Assembly (NCBI RefSeq): GCF_050947875.1
Contig: NC_134570.1
Coordinates: 232,151,861 to 232,215,860, forward strand
Origin: Dermacentor variabilis
Lineage: Eukaryota > Arthropoda > Arachnida > Ixodida > Ixodidae
Direction of reading: 5' to 3'
Length of the DNA stretch: 64,000 nucleotides
Below are positions 38,061 to 52,403 of this stretch, piece after piece; position 1 is the stretch's first letter; each line of letters opens with the position of its first letter. The position numbers and the translations under genes were made by a program. The notes beneath the pieces were generated by a model. The model did not search any database and was not told the origin of the DNA. It was given only the letters and a program-made list of their open reading frames with translations.

Positions 38061-39871
38061 TCCGTATGCACAGCACCAGTATTTAACACCAAATAATATT
38101 TGATGACAACGCGGAAACTGGTAATGGAAGGTTAAGTTGAAGAAACGCGAGGTGCTGAGAAGCCAAAGGAGGGTCCGCATGCGCAGCACCAGTAATTAAC
38201 ACCAAATAATATTTGATTACGTCGCAGAAAATGGTAATGTAAGGTTAAGTTGAAGAAACGCGAGGTGCTGAGAAGCAAAAGGATGGTCCGCAATCTCAGC
38301 ACCAGTAATTAACACGAAATAATATTTGATGACGTTGCGGAAAATGGTAATGGAAGGTGAAGTTGAAGAAACGCGAAGTGCCGAGAAGTCAAAGGAGGAT
38401 CCGCAAGCGCAGCACCAGTAATTAACACCAAATAATATTTGATGACGTCGCGCAAATTGGTAATGGAAGGTTAAGTTGAAGAAACACGAGGTGCTATGAA
38501 GCCAAAGGAGGCTCCGCATTCGCAGCGCCAGTAATTAACACCAAATACTTTTTGATGACGTCGCGGAAAATAGTAATGGAAGGTTAACTTGAAGAAACGC
38601 GAGCTACTGAGAAGCCACAGGAGGGTCCGCACGCGCAGCACCAGTAATTAACAGCAAATAGTATTTGATGACGTTGCGGAAAATGGTAATGGAAGGTTAA
38701 GTTGAAGAAACGCGAGGTACTAAGAAGCCAAAGCAGTGTCCCCGTGCGCAGCACCAGTAATTACCACCAAATAATATTTTATGTCGTCGCGGAAAATGTT
38801 AATGGAAGTTTAAGTTGAAGAAACGCGAGGTACTGAGAAGCCAAAGGAGGGTCCGCATGCATATCACTAGTAATTAACACCAAATAATATTTGATGACAT
38901 TGCGGAAAATGGTAATGCACGGTTAAGTTCAAGAAGTGCGAGGTGCTGAGAAGCCAACGGAGGGTCCGCATGCGGAGCACCAGTAATTAACACCAAATAA
39001 TATTTGATGACGTTGCCGAAAATGGTAATGAAAGGTTAAGTTGAAGAAACGCGAGGGACTCAGAAGCCAAAGGAGGGTCCGCATGCGCAGCACCAGTAAT
39101 TAACAAGAAATATTATTGATGACGTCGCGGAAAATAGTAATGGAAGGTTAAGTAGAAGAAACACGAGGTACTCAGAAGCCAAAGGAGGGTCCGCATGCGC
39201 AGCACCAGTAATTACCAGGAAATAATATTTGATGACGTCGCGTAACATGGTAATGGAAGGTTAAGTTGAAGAAACGCGAGCTACTGAGAAGCCAAAGGAG
39301 GGTCCGCATGCACAGCACCAGTAATTAACACGAAATAATATTTGATGACGTCACGGAAAATGGTAATGAAAGGATAAGTTGAAGAAACGCGAGGTACCGA
39401 GAAGCCAAAGGAGGGTCCGCATGCACAGCACTAGTAATTAACACCAAATAATATTTGATGACATCGCGGAAAATGGTAATGCACGGTTAAGTTGAAGAAG
39501 TGCGAGGTGCTGAGAAGCCAAAGGAGGGTCCGCATGCGGAGCACCAGTAATTAACACCAAATAATATTTGATGACGTCGCGGAAAATGGTAATGGAAGGT
39601 TAGGTTGAAGAGAGGCGAGGTACTTATTGATAAGCCTAAGGAGCGTCCGCATGCACAGCAGCAGTAATTAACACCAAATAATATTTGGTGACGTCGCGGA
39701 AAATGGTAATGGAAGGTAAAGTTGAAGAAACGCGAGGTCCTGATAAGCCAAGGGATGGTCCGCATGCACAGCACCAGTAATTAACAACAAATAATATTTG
39801 AAGACGTCGCGGAAAATGGTAATGGAAGGTTAAGTTGAAGAAACGCGAACTACTTAGAAGCCAAAGGAGGG
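38061..39871 (+). repeat. Higher-order block III, copy 2 (1,811 bp)
   Basis: The same unit series at a constant offset of 1,811, including the 4-bp insertion at 39621-39631. It ends at 39871. The next unit again begins tccgtatgcac but has aaatactatttgatgacatcg, so the third round was not completed or has diverged. Private changes include cccgtgcgc near 38751 and gagggactcag near 39055. Confidence 0.85.
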
Positions 39872-40662
39872 TCCGTATGCACAGCACCAGTATTTAACAC
39901 CAAATACTATTTGATGACATCGCGGAAACTGATAATGGAAGGTTAAGTTGAAAAAACGCGAGGTGGTGAGAAGCCAAAGGAGGGTCCGCATGCGCAGCAC
40001 CAGTAATTAACACCGAATAATATTTGATGACATCGCAGAAAATGGTAATGTAAGGTTAAGTTGAAGAAACGCGAGGTGCTGAGAAACCAAAGGAGGGTCC
40101 GCATGCGCAGAACCAGTAATTAACAACAAATAATATATGAAGACGTCGCTGAAAATGGTAATGGAAGGTTAAGTTGAAGAAACGCCAGGTACTGAGAAGC
40201 CGAAGGAGGGTCCGCATGCGCAGCACCAGTAATTAACAGCAAATAGTATTTGATGACGTTGCGGAAGATGGTAAAGGAAGGTTAAGTTGAAGAAACGCGA
40301 GGTACTGAGAAGCGAAAGGATGGTCCACAATCTCAGCACCAGTAATTAACACCAAATAATATTTGATGACGTTGCGGAAAATGGTAATGGAAGGTGAAGT
40401 TGAAGAAACGCGAAGTGCCGAGAAGCCAAAGGAGGGTCCGCAAGCGCAGCACCAGTAATTAAGACCAAATAATATTTGATGACGTCACGGGAAATGCTAA
40501 TGAAAGGTTAAGTTGAAGAAACGCCAGGTAATGAGAAGCCGAAAAAGGTTCCGCATGGACAGCACCAGTAATTAACACCAAATAATATTAGGTGACGTCG
40601 CGGAAAATGGAGATGGAAGGTTAAGTTGAAGAAACGCGAGGTACTGAGAAGCGAAAGGATGG
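39872..40662 (+). repeat. Satellite units linking blocks III and IV
   Basis: Seven satellite units with a mixture of types: aaactgataatgg, gcagaaccag, the aatctcagcacc unit and the attaggtgacg unit. The last types also recur in block IV at about 41490 and 47370, so this stretch is related to block IV but not in its tandem register. Confidence 0.7.
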
Positions 40663-43600
40663 TCCAAAATCTCAGCACCAGTAATTACCACAAAATAATA
40701 TTTGATGACGTCGCGGGAAATGGTAATGGAAGGATAAGCTGAAGAAACGCGAGGTACTCAGAAGCCAAAGGAGGGTCCGCATGCGCAGCACCAGTAATTA
40801 ACACCAAATTATATTTGATGACGTCGCGGAAAATGGTAATGGAAGCTTAAGTTTAAGAAACACCAGGTACTGATAAGCCAAAGGAGGGTCCGCATGCACA
40901 GCACCAGTAATTAACACCAAATAATATTTGATGACGTCGCAGAAAATGGTAATGGAAGGTTAAGCTGAAGAAACGCGAGGTACTGAGAAGCCAAAGGAGG
41001 GTCCGCAAGCGCAGCACCAGTAATTAACACCAAATAATATTTGATGACGTCGCGGAAAATGGTAATGGAAGGTTAAGTTGAAAAGAGGCGAGGTACTGAG
41101 AAGCCAAAGGAGGGTCCGTATGCACAGCACCAGTATTTAACACCAAATAATATTTGATTACGTCGCAGAAAATGGTAATGTAAGGTTAAGTTGAAGAAAC
41201 GCGAGGTGCTGAGAAGCAAAAGGACGGTCCGCAATCTCAGCACCAGTAATTAACACGAAATAATATTTGATGACGTTGCGGGAAATGGTAATGGAAGGTG
41301 AAGTTGAAGAAACGCGAAGTGCCGAGAAGCCAAAGGAGGGTCCGCAAGCGCAGCACCAGTAATTAAGACCAAATAATATTTGATCACGTCACGGGAAATG
41401 CTAATGAAAGGTTAAGTTGAAGAAACGCCAGGTAATGAGAAGCCGAAAAAGGTTCCGCATGCACAGCACCAGTAATTAACACCAAATAATATTAGGTGAC
41501 GTCGCGGAAAATGGAGATGGAAGCTTAAGTTGAAGAAACGCGAGGTACTGAGAAGCCAAAGGAGGGTCCGCATGTGCAGCACGAGTAATTAACACGAAAT
41601 AATATTTGATGACGTCACGCAAAATGGTAATGGAAGGTTAAGTTGAAGAAACGAGAGGTCCTGAGAAGCCAAAGGATGGTCCGCATGCACAGCACCAGTA
41701 AATAACAACAAATAATATTTGAAGACGTCGCGGAAAATGGTAATGGAAGGTTAAGTAGAAGAAAGGCGGGGTACTGATAAGCCAAAGGAGGGTCCACATG
41801 CACAGCACCAGTAATTAACACCAAATAATATTTGATGACGTCGTAGAGAATGGTAAAGGAAGGTTAAGTTGAAGAAACGCGAGGTACTGAGACGCCAAAG
41901 GGGGGTCCGCATGCGCAGCACCAGTAATTAACACCAAATAATATTTGAAGATTTCGCGGAATGTGGTAATGGAAGGTTAAGTTGAAGAAACGCGAGGTAC
42001 TGAGAAGCGAAAGGATGGTCCAAAATCTCAGCACCAGTAATTACCACAAAATAATATTTGATGACGTCGCGGGAAATGGTAATGGAAGGTTAAGCTGAAG
42101 AAACGCGAGGTACTGATAAGCCAAAGGAGGGTCCGCATGCACAGCACCAGTAATTAACACCAAATAATATTTGATTACGTCGCAGAAAATGGTAATGTAA
42201 GGTTAAGTTGAAGAAACGCGAGGTGCTGAGAAGCAAAAGGACGGTGCACAATCTCAGCACCAGTAATTAACACGAAATAATATTTGATGACGTTGCGGGA
42301 AATGGTAATGGAAGGTGAAGTTGAAGAAACGCGAAGTGCCGAGAAGCCAAAGGAGGATCCGCAAGCGCAGCACCACTAATTAACACCAAAAATAATTGAT
42401 GACGTCGCGCAAATTGGTAATGGAAGGTTAAGTTGAAGAAACGCGGGTTACTATGAAGCCAAAGGAGGCTCCGCATTCGCAGCACCAGTAATTAACACCA
42501 AATACTTTTTGATGACGTCGCGGAAAATAGTAATGGAAGGTTAACTTGAAGAAACGCGAGCTACTGAGAAGCCAAAGGACGGTCCGCATGCGCAGCACCA
42601 GTAATTAACAGCAAATAGTATTTGATGACGTTGCGGAAAATGGTAATGGAAGGTTAAGTTGAAGAAACGCGTGGTACTGAGAAGCCAAAGCAGTGTCCCC
42701 ATGCGCAGCACCAGTAATTACCACCAAATAATATTTTATGTCGTCGCGGAAAATGGTAATGGAAGTTTAAGTTGAAGAAACGCGAGGTACTGAGAAGCCA
42801 AAGGAGGGTCCGCATGCATATCACTAGTAATTAACACCAAATAATATTTTATGACATTGCGGAAAATGGTAATGCACGGTTAAGTTCAAGAAGTGCGAGG
42901 TGCTGAGAAGCCAAAGGAGGGTCCGCATGCGGAGCACCAGTAATTAACACCAAATAATATTTGATGACGTTGCCGAAAATGGTAAGTAAAGGTTAAGTTG
43001 AAGAAACGCGAGGTACTCAGAAGCCAAAGGAGGGTCCGCATGCGCAGCACCAGTAATTAACAAGAAATATTATTGATGACGTCGTGGAAAATGGTAATGG
43101 AAGGTGAAGCTGAAGAAACGCGAGGTACTGAGAAGCCAAAGGAGGGTCCGCAAGCGCAACACCAGTAATTAACACCAAATAATATTTGATGACGTCGCGG
43201 AAAATGGTAATGGAAGGGTAAGTTGAAAAGAGGCGAGGTACTGAGAAGCCAAAGGAGGGTCCGTATGCACAGCACCAGTATTTAACACCAAATAATATTT
43301 GATGACAACGCGGAAACTGGTAATGGAAGGTTAAGTTGAAGAAACGCGAGGTGCTGAGAAGCCAAAGGAGGGTCCGCATGCGCAGCACCAGTAATTAACA
43401 CCAAATAATATTTGATTACGTCGCAGAAAATGGTAATGTAAGGTTAAGTTGAAGAAACGCGAGGTGCTGAGAAGCAAAAGGATGGTCCGCAATCTCAGCA
43501 CCAGTAATTAACACGAAATAATATTTGATGACGTTGCGGAAAATGGTAATGGAAGGTGAAGTTGAAGAAACGCGAAGTGCCGAGAAGCCAAAGGAGGATC

Positions 43601-46532
43601 CGCAAGCGCAGCACCAGTAATTAACACCAAATACTTTTTGATGACGTCGCGGAAAATAGTAATGGAAGGTTAAGTTGAAGAAACGCGAGCTACTGAGAAG
43701 CCAAAGGAGGATCCGCATGTGCAGCACCAGTAATTACCACCAAATAATATTTTATGTCGTCGCGGAAAATGGTAATGGAAGTTTAAGTTTAAGAAACGCG
43801 AGGTACTGAGAAGCCAAAGGAGGGTCCGCATGCATATCACTAGTAATTAACACCAAATAATATTTGATGACATTGCGGAAAATGGTAATGCACGGTTAAG
43901 TTCAAGAAGTGCGAGGTGCTGAGAAGCCAACGGAGGGTCCGCATGCGGACCACCAGTAATAAACACCAAACAATATTTGATGACGTTGCCGAAAATGGTA
44001 ATGAAAGGTTAAGTTGAAGAAACGCGAGGTACTCAGAAGCCAAAGGAGGGTCCGCATGCGCAGAACCAGTAATTAACAAGAAATATTATTGATGACGTCG
44101 CGGAAAATGGTAATGGAAGGGTAAGTTGAAGAAACACGAGGTACTCAGAAGCCAAAGGAGGGGCCGCATGCGCAGCACCAGTAGTTCACACGAAATAATA
44201 TTTGAAGACATCTTGGAAAACGGTAATGGAAGGTTAAGTTGAAGAAACGCGAGCTACTGAGAAGCCAAAGGAGGGTCCGCATGCACAGCACCAGTAATTA
44301 ACACCAAATATTATTTGATGACGTCGGGGAATATGGTAATGGAATGTGAAGTTGAAGAAACGCGAGGTAGTGAGAAGCCAAAGGAGGGTCCGCATGCACA
44401 GCACCAGTAATTAACACGAAATAATATTTGATGACGTCACGGAAAATGGTAATGAAAGGTTAAGTTGAAGAAACGCGAGGTACCGAGAAGCCAAAGGAGG
44501 GTCCGCATGCACAGTACTAGTAATTAACACCAAATAATATTTGATGACATCGCGGAAAATTGTAATGCACGGTTAAGTTGAAGAAGTGCGAGGTGCTGAG
44601 AAGCCAAAGGAGGGTCCGCATGCGGAGCACCAGTAATTAACACCAAATAATATTTGATGACGTCGCGGAAAATGGTAATGGAAGGTTAGGTTGAAGAGAG
44701 GCGAGGTACTGATAAGCCTAAGGAGGGTCCGCATGCACAGCAGCAGTAATTAACACCAAATAATATTTGGTGACGTCGCGGAAAATGGTAATGGAAGGTT
44801 AATTTGAAGAAACGCGAGGTCCTGATAAGCCAAGGGATGGTCCCCAGGCACAGCACCAGTAATTAACAACAAATAATATTTGAAGACGTCGCGGAAAATG
44901 GTAACGGAAGGTTAAGTTGAAGAAACGCGAGCTACTTAGAAGCCAAAGGAGGGTCCGTATGCACAGCACCAGTATTTAACACCAAATAATATTTGATGAC
45001 ATCGCGGTAACTGATAATGGAAGGTTAAGTTGAAAAAACGCGAGGTGCTGAGAAGCCAAAGGAGGGTCCGCATGCGCAGCACCAGTAATTAACACCGAAT
45101 AATATTTGATGACATCGCAGAAAATGGTAATGTAAGGTTAAGTTGAAGAAACGCGTGGTGCTGAGAAGCCAAAGGAGGGTCAGCATGCGCAGAACCAGTA
45201 ATTAACAACAAATAATATTTGAAGACGTCGCTGAAAATGGTAATGGAAGTTAAGTTGAAGAAACGCGAGGTACTGAGAAGCCAAAGGAGGGTCCGCATGC
45301 GCTGCACCAGTAATTAACAGCAAATAGTATTTGATGACGTTGCGGAAAATGGTAATGGAAGGTTAAGTTGAAGAAACGCGAGGTACTGAGAAGCCAAAGC
45401 AGTGTCCCCATGCGCAGCACCAGTATTTACCACCAAATAATATTTTATGTCGTCGCGGAAAATGGTAATGGAAGTTTAAGTTGAAGAAACGCGAGGTACT
45501 GAGAAGCCAAAGGAGGGTCCGCATGCATATCACTAGTAATTAACACCAAATAATATTTGATGACATTGCGGAAAATGGTAATGCATGGTTAAGTTCAAGA
45601 AGTGCGAGGTGCTGAGAAGCCAACGGAGGGTCCGCATGCGGAGCACCAGTAATTAACACCAAATAATATTTGATGACGTTGCCGAAAATGGTAATGAAAG
45701 GTTAAGTTGAAGAAACGCGAGGTACTCAGAAGCCAAAGGAGGGTCCGCATGCGCAGCACCAGTAATTAACAAGAAATATTATTGATGACGTCGCGGAAAA
45801 TGGTAATGGAAGGTTAAGTTGAAGAAACACGAGGTACTCAGAAGCCAAAGGAGGGTCCCCGTGCGCAGCACCAGTAATTACCACCAAATAATATTTTATG
45901 TCGTCGCGGAAAATGTTAATGGAAGTTTAAGTTGAAGAAACGCGAGGTACTGAGAAGCCAAAGGAGGGTCCGCATGCATATCACTAGTAATTAACACCAA
46001 ATAATATTTGATGACATTGCGGAAAATGGTAATGCACGGTTAAGTTCAAGAAGTGCGAGGTGCTGAGAAGCCAACGGAGGGTCCGCATGCGGAGCACCAG
46101 TAATTAACACCAAATAATATTTGATGACGTTGCCGAAAATGGTAATGAAAGGTTAAGTTGAAGAAACGCGAGGTACTCAGAAGCCAAAGGAGGGTCCGCA
46201 TGCGCAGCACCAGTAATTAACTAGAAATATTATTGATGACGTCGCGGAAAATGGTAATGGAAGGTTAAGTTGAAGAAACACGAGGTACTCAGAAGCCAAA
46301 GGAGGGTCCGCATGCGCAGCACCAGTAATTACCAGGAAATAATATTTGACGACGTCGCGTAACATGGTAATGGAAGGTTAAGTTGAAGAAACGCGAGGTA
46401 CTGAGAACGCAAAAGAGGGTCCGCATGCGCAGCACCAGTTGTTCACACGAAATTATATTTGATGACGTCGCGGAAAACGGTAATGGAAGGTTAAGTTGAA
46501 GAAACGCGAGGTACTGAGAAGCGAAAGGCTGG
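40663..46532 (+). repeat. Higher-order block IV, copy A (5,870 bp, 52 units)
   Basis: Starts with the tccaaaatctcagcacc unit. Rare ordered markers include gatcacgtcacggg, attaggtgacg, ggagatggaag, gaaaggcgggg, gacgtcgtag, ctaattaacacc with aaaaataattg, and gacgtcggggaatatgg. Its offset to copy B is 5,870 at both ends but 5,983 around 42267-42485, so one unit was gained and another lost between the copies. The longest open frame of this part, 123 codons on the minus strand at 43017-43388, spans more than three units and is not considered a gene. Confidence 0.85.
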
Positions 46533-49500
46533 TCCAAAATCTCAGCACCAGTAATTACCACAAAATAATATTTGATGACGTCGCGGGAAATGGTAATGGA
46601 AGGTTAAGCTGAAGAAACGCGAGGTACTCAGAAGCCAAAGGAGGGTCCGCATGCGCAGCACCAGTAATTAACACCAAATTATATTTGATGACGTCGCGGA
46701 AAATGGTAATGGAAGCTTAAGTTTAAGAAACACCAGGTACTGATAAGCCAAAGGAGGGTCCGCATGCACAGCACCAGTAATTAACACCAAATAATATTTG
46801 ATGACGTCGCAGAAAATGGTAATGGAAGGTTAAGCTGAAGAAACGCGAGGTACTGAGAAGGCAAAGGAGGGTCCGCAAGCGCAGCACCAGTAATTAACAC
46901 CAAATAATATTTGATGACGTCGCGGAAAATGGTAATGGAAGGTTAAGTTGAAAAGAGGCGAGGTACTGAGAAGCCAAAGGAGGGTCCGTATGCACAGCAC
47001 CAGTATTTAACACCAAATAATATTTGATTACGTCGCAGAAAATGGTAATGTAAGGTTAAGTTGAAGAAACGCGAGGTGCTGAGAAGCAAAAGGACGGTCC
47101 GCAATCTCAGCACCAGTAATTAACACGAAATAATATTTGATGACGTTGCGGGAAATGGTAATGGAAGGTGAAGTTGAAGAAACGCGAAGTGCCGAGAAGC
47201 CAAAGGAGGGTCCGCAAGCGCAGCACCAGTAATTAAGACCAAATAATATTTGATCACGTCACGGGAAATACTAATGAAAGGTTAAGTTGAAGAAACGCCA
47301 GGTAATGAGAAGCCGAAAAAGGTTCCGCATGCACAGCACCAGTAATTAACACCAAATAATATTAGGTGACGTCGCGGAAAATGGAGATGGAAGCTTAAGT
47401 TGAAGAAACGCGAGGTACTGAGAAGCCAAAGGAGGGTGCGCATGCGCAGCACCAGTAATTAACACGAAATAATATTTGATGACGTCACGCAAAATGGTAA
47501 TGGAAGGTTAAGTTGAAGAAACGAGAGGTCCTGAGAAGCCAAAGGATGGTCCGCATGCACAGCACCAGTAAATAACAACAAATAATATTTGAAGACGTCG
47601 CGGAAAATGGTAATGAAAGGTTAAGTAGAAGAAAGGCGGGGTACTGATAAGCCAAAGGAGGGTCCACATGCACAGCACCAGTAATTAACACCAAATAATA
47701 TTTGATGACGTCGTAGAAAATGGTAAAGGAAGGTTAAGTTGAAGAAACGCGAGGTACTGAGACGTAAAGGGGGGTCCGCATGCGCAGCACCAGTAATTAA
47801 CACCAAATAATATTTGAAGATTTCGCGGAACGTGGTAATGGAAGGTTAAGTTGAAGAAACGCGAGGTACTGAGAAGCGAAAGGATGGTCCAAAATCTCAG
47901 CACCAGTAATTACCACAAAATAATATTTGATGACGTCGCGGGAAATGGTAATGGAAGGTTAAGCTGAAGAAACGCGAGGTACTCAGAAGCCAAAGGAGGG
48001 TGCCGCATGCGCAGCACCAGTAATTAACACCAAATTATATTTGATGACGTCGCGGAAAATGGTAATGGAAGCTTAAGTTTAAGAAACACCAGGTACTGAT
48101 AAGCCAAAGGAGGGTCCGCATGCACAGCACCAGTAATTAACACCAAATAATATTTGATTACGTCGCAGAAAATGGTAATGTAAGGTTAAGTTGAAGAAAC
48201 GCGAGGTGCTGAGAAGCAAAAGGACGGTGCGCAATCTCAGCACCAGTAATTAACACGAAATAATATTTGATGACGTTGCGGGAAATGGTAATGGAAGGTG
48301 AAGTTGAAGAAACGCGAAGTGCCGAGAAGCCAAAGGAGGATCCGCAAGCGCAGCACCACTAATTAACATCAAAAATAATTGATGACGTCGCGCAAATTGG
48401 TAATGGAAGGTTAAGTTGAAGAAACGCGGGTTACTATGAAGCGAAAGGAGGCTCCGCATTCGCAGCACCAGTAATTAACACCAAATACTTTTTGATGACG
48501 TCGCGGAAAATAGTAATGGAAGGTTAACTTGAAGAAACGCGAGGTACTGAGAAGCCAAAGCAGTGTCCCCATGCGCAGCACCAGTAATTACCACCAAATA
48601 ATATTTTATGTCGTCGCGGAAAATGGTAATGGAAGTTTAAGTTGAAGAAACGCGAGGTACTGAGAAGCCAAAGGAGGGTCCGCATGCATATCACTAGTAA
48701 TTAACACCAAATAATATTTTATGACATTGCGGAAAATGGTAATGCACGGTTAAGTTCAAGAAGTGCGAGGTGCTGAGAAGCCAAAGGAGGGTCCGCATGC
48801 GGAGCACCAGTAATTAACACCAAATAATATTTGATGACGTTGCCGAAAATGGTAAGTAAAGGTTAAGTTGAAGAAACGCGAGGTACTCAGAAGCCAAAGG
48901 AGGGTCCCCATGCGCAGCACCAGTAATTAACAAGAAATATTATTGATGACGTCGTGGAAAATGGTAATGGAAGGTGAAGCTGAAGAAACGCGAGGTACTG
49001 AGAAGCCAAAGGAGGGTCCGCAAGCGCAGCACCAGTAATTAACACCAAATAATATTTGATGACGTCGCGGAAAATGGTAATGGAAGGGTAAGTTGAAAAG
49101 AGGCGAGGTACTGAGAAGCCAAAGGAGGGTCCGTATGCACAGCACCAGTATTTAACACCAAATAATATTTGATGACAACGCGGAAACTGGTAATGGAAGG
49201 TTAAGTTGAAGAAACGCGAGGTGCTGAGAAGCCAAAGGAGGGTCCGCATGCGCAGCACCAGTAATTAACACCAAATAATATTTGATTACGTCCCAGAAAA
49301 TGGTAATGTAAGGTTAAGTTGAAGAAACGCGAGGTGCTGAGAAGCAAAAGGATGGTCCGCAATCTCAGCACCAGTAATTAACACGAAATAATATTTGATG
49401 ACGTTGCGGAAAATGGTAATGGAAGGTGAAGTTGAAGAAACGCGAAGTGCCGAGAAGCCAAAGGAGGATCCGCAAGCGCAGCACCAGTAATTAACACCAA

Positions 49501-52403
49501 ATACTTTTTGATGACGTCGCGGAAAATAGTAATGGAAGGTTAAGTTGAAGAAACGCGAGCTACTGAGAAGCCAAAGGAGGATCCGCATGTGCAGCACCAG
49601 TAATTACCACCAAATAATATTTTATGTCGTCGCGGAAAATGGTAATGGAAGTTTAAGTTTAGGAAACGCGAGGTACTGAGAAGCCAAAGGAGGGTCCGCA
49701 TGCATATCACTAGTAATTAACACCAAATAATATTTGATGACATTGCGGAAAATGGTAATGCACGGTTAAGTTCAAGAAGTGCGAGGTGCTGAGAAGCCAA
49801 CGGAGGGTCCGCATGCGGAGCACCAGTAATAAACACCAAACAATATTTGATGACGTTGCCGAAAATGGTAATGAAAGGTTAAGTTGAAGAAACGCGAGGT
49901 ACTCAGAAGCCAAAGGAGGGTCCGCATGCGCAGAACCAGTAATTAACAAGAAATAATATTGATGACGTCGCGGAAAATGGTAATGGAAGGGTAAGTTGAA
50001 GAAACACGAGGTACTCAGAAGCCAAAGGAGGGGCCGCATGCGCAGCACCAGTAGTTCACACGAAATAATATTTGAAGACGTCTTGGAAAACGGTAATGGA
50101 AGGTTAAGTTGAAGAAACGCGAGCTACTGAGAAGCCAAAGGAGGGTCCGCATGCACAGCACCAGTAATTAACACCAAATATTATTTGATGACGTCGGGGA
50201 ATATGGTAATGGAATGTGAAGTTGAAGAAACGCGAGGTAGTGAGAAGCCAAAGGAGGGTCCGCATGCACAGCACCAGTAATTAACACGAAATAATATTTG
50301 ATGACGTCACGGAAAATGGTAATGAAAGGTTAAGTTGAAGAAACGAGAGGTACCGAGAAGCCAAAGGAGGGTCCGCATGCACAGTACTAGTAATTAACAC
50401 CAAATAATATTTGATGACATCGCGGAAAATGGTAATGCACGGTTAAGTTGAAGAAGTGCGAGGTGCTGAGAAGCCAAAGGAGGGTCCGCATGCGGAGCAC
50501 CAGTAATTAACACCAAATAATATTTGATGACGTCGCGGAAAATGGTAATGGAAGGTTAGGTTGAAGAGAGGCGAGGTACTGATAAGCCTAAGGAGGGTCC
50601 GCATGCACAGCAGCAGTAATTAACACCAAATAATATTTGGTGACGTCGCGGAAAATGGTAATGGAAGGTTAATTTGAAGAAACGCGAGGTCCTGATAAGC
50701 CAAGGGATGGTCCCCAGGCACAGCACCAGTAATTAACAACAAATAATATTTGAAGACGTCGCGGAAAATGGTAACGGAAGGTTAAGTTGAAGAAACGCGA
50801 GCTACTTAGAAGCCAAAGGAGGGTCCGTATGCACAGCACCAGTATTTAACACCAAATAATATTTGATGACATCGCGGTAACTGATAATGGAAGGTTAAGT
50901 TGAAAAAACGCGAGGTGCTGAGAAGCCAAAGGAGGGTCCGCATGCGCAGCACCAGTAATTAACACCGAATAATATTTGATGACATCGCAGAAAATGGTAA
51001 TGTAAGGTTAAGTTGAAGAAACGCGTGGTGCTGAGAAGCCAAAGGAGGGTCAGCATGCGCAGAAGCAGTAATTAACAACAAATAATATTTGAAGACGTCG
51101 CTGAAAATGGTAATGGAAGGTTAAGTTGAAGAAACGCGAGGTACTGAGAAGCCAAAGGAGGGTCCGCATGCGCTGCACCAGTAATTAACAGCAAATAGTA
51201 TTTGATGACGTTGCGGAAAATGGTAATGGAAGGTTAAGTTGAAGAAACGCGAGGTATTGAGAAGCCAAAGCAGTGTCCCCATGCGCAGCACCAGTATTTA
51301 CCACCAAATAATATTTTATGTCGTCGCGGAAAATGGTAATGGAAGTTTAAGTTGAAGAAACGCGAGGTACTGAGAAGCCAAAGGAGGGTCCGCATGCATA
51401 TCACTAGTAATTAACACCAAATAATATTTGATGACATTGCGGAAAATGGTAATGCACGGTTAAGTTCAAGAAGTGCGAGGTGCTGAGAAGCCAACGGAGG
51501 GTCCGCATGCGGAGCACCAGTAATTAACACCAAATACTATTTGATGACGTTGCCGAAAATGGTAATGAAAGGTTAAGTTGAAGAAACGCGAGGTACTCAG
51601 AAGCCAAAGGAGGGTCCGCATGCGCAGCACCAGTAATTAACAAGAAATATTATTGATGACGTCGCGGAAAATGGTAATGGAAGGTTAAGTTGAAGAAACA
51701 CGAGGTACTCAGAAGCCAAAGGAGGGTCCCCGTGCGCAGCACCAGTAATTACCACCAAATAATATTTTATGTCGTCGCGGAAAATGTTAATGGAAGTTTA
51801 AGTTGAAGAAACGCGAGGTACTGAGAAGCCAAAGGAGGGTCCGCATGCATATCACTAGTAATTAACACCAAATAATATTTGATGACATTGCGGAAAATGG
51901 TAATGCACGGTTAAGTTCAAGAAGTGCGAGGTGCTGAGAAGCCAACGGAGGGTCCGCATGCGGAGCACCAGTAATTAACACCAAATAATATTTGATGACG
52001 TTGCCGAAAATGGTAATGAAAGGTTAAGTTGAAGAAACGCGAGGTACTCAGAAGCCAAAGGAGGGTCCGCATGCGCAGCACCAGTAATTAACAAGAAATA
52101 TTATTGATGACGTCGCGGAAAATGGTAATGGAAGGTTAAGTTGAAGAAACACGAGGTACTCAGAAGCCAAAGGAGGGTCCGCATGCGCAGCACCAGTAAT
52201 TACCAGGAAATAATATTTGATGACGTCGCGTAACATGGTAATGGAAGGTTAAGTTGAAGAAACGCGAGGTACTGAGAACGCAAAGGAGGGTCCGCATGCG
52301 CAGCACCAGTAGTTCACACGAAATTATATTTGATGACGTCGCGGAAAACGGTAATGGAAGGTTAAGTTGAAGAAACGCGAGCTACTGAGAAGCCAAAGGA
52401 GGG
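46533..52403 (+). repeat. Higher-order block IV, copy B (about 5,870 bp)
   Basis: The tandem repeat of copy A. Compared with copy A it has one extra unit near 48002-48114, containing the single-base insertion in gggtgccgcatgcgc, and lacks the ggacggtccgcatgcgcag unit seen near 42580. Other differences are scattered substitutions. It ends near 52403 after the gtagttcacacgaaattat unit. Confidence 0.85.
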
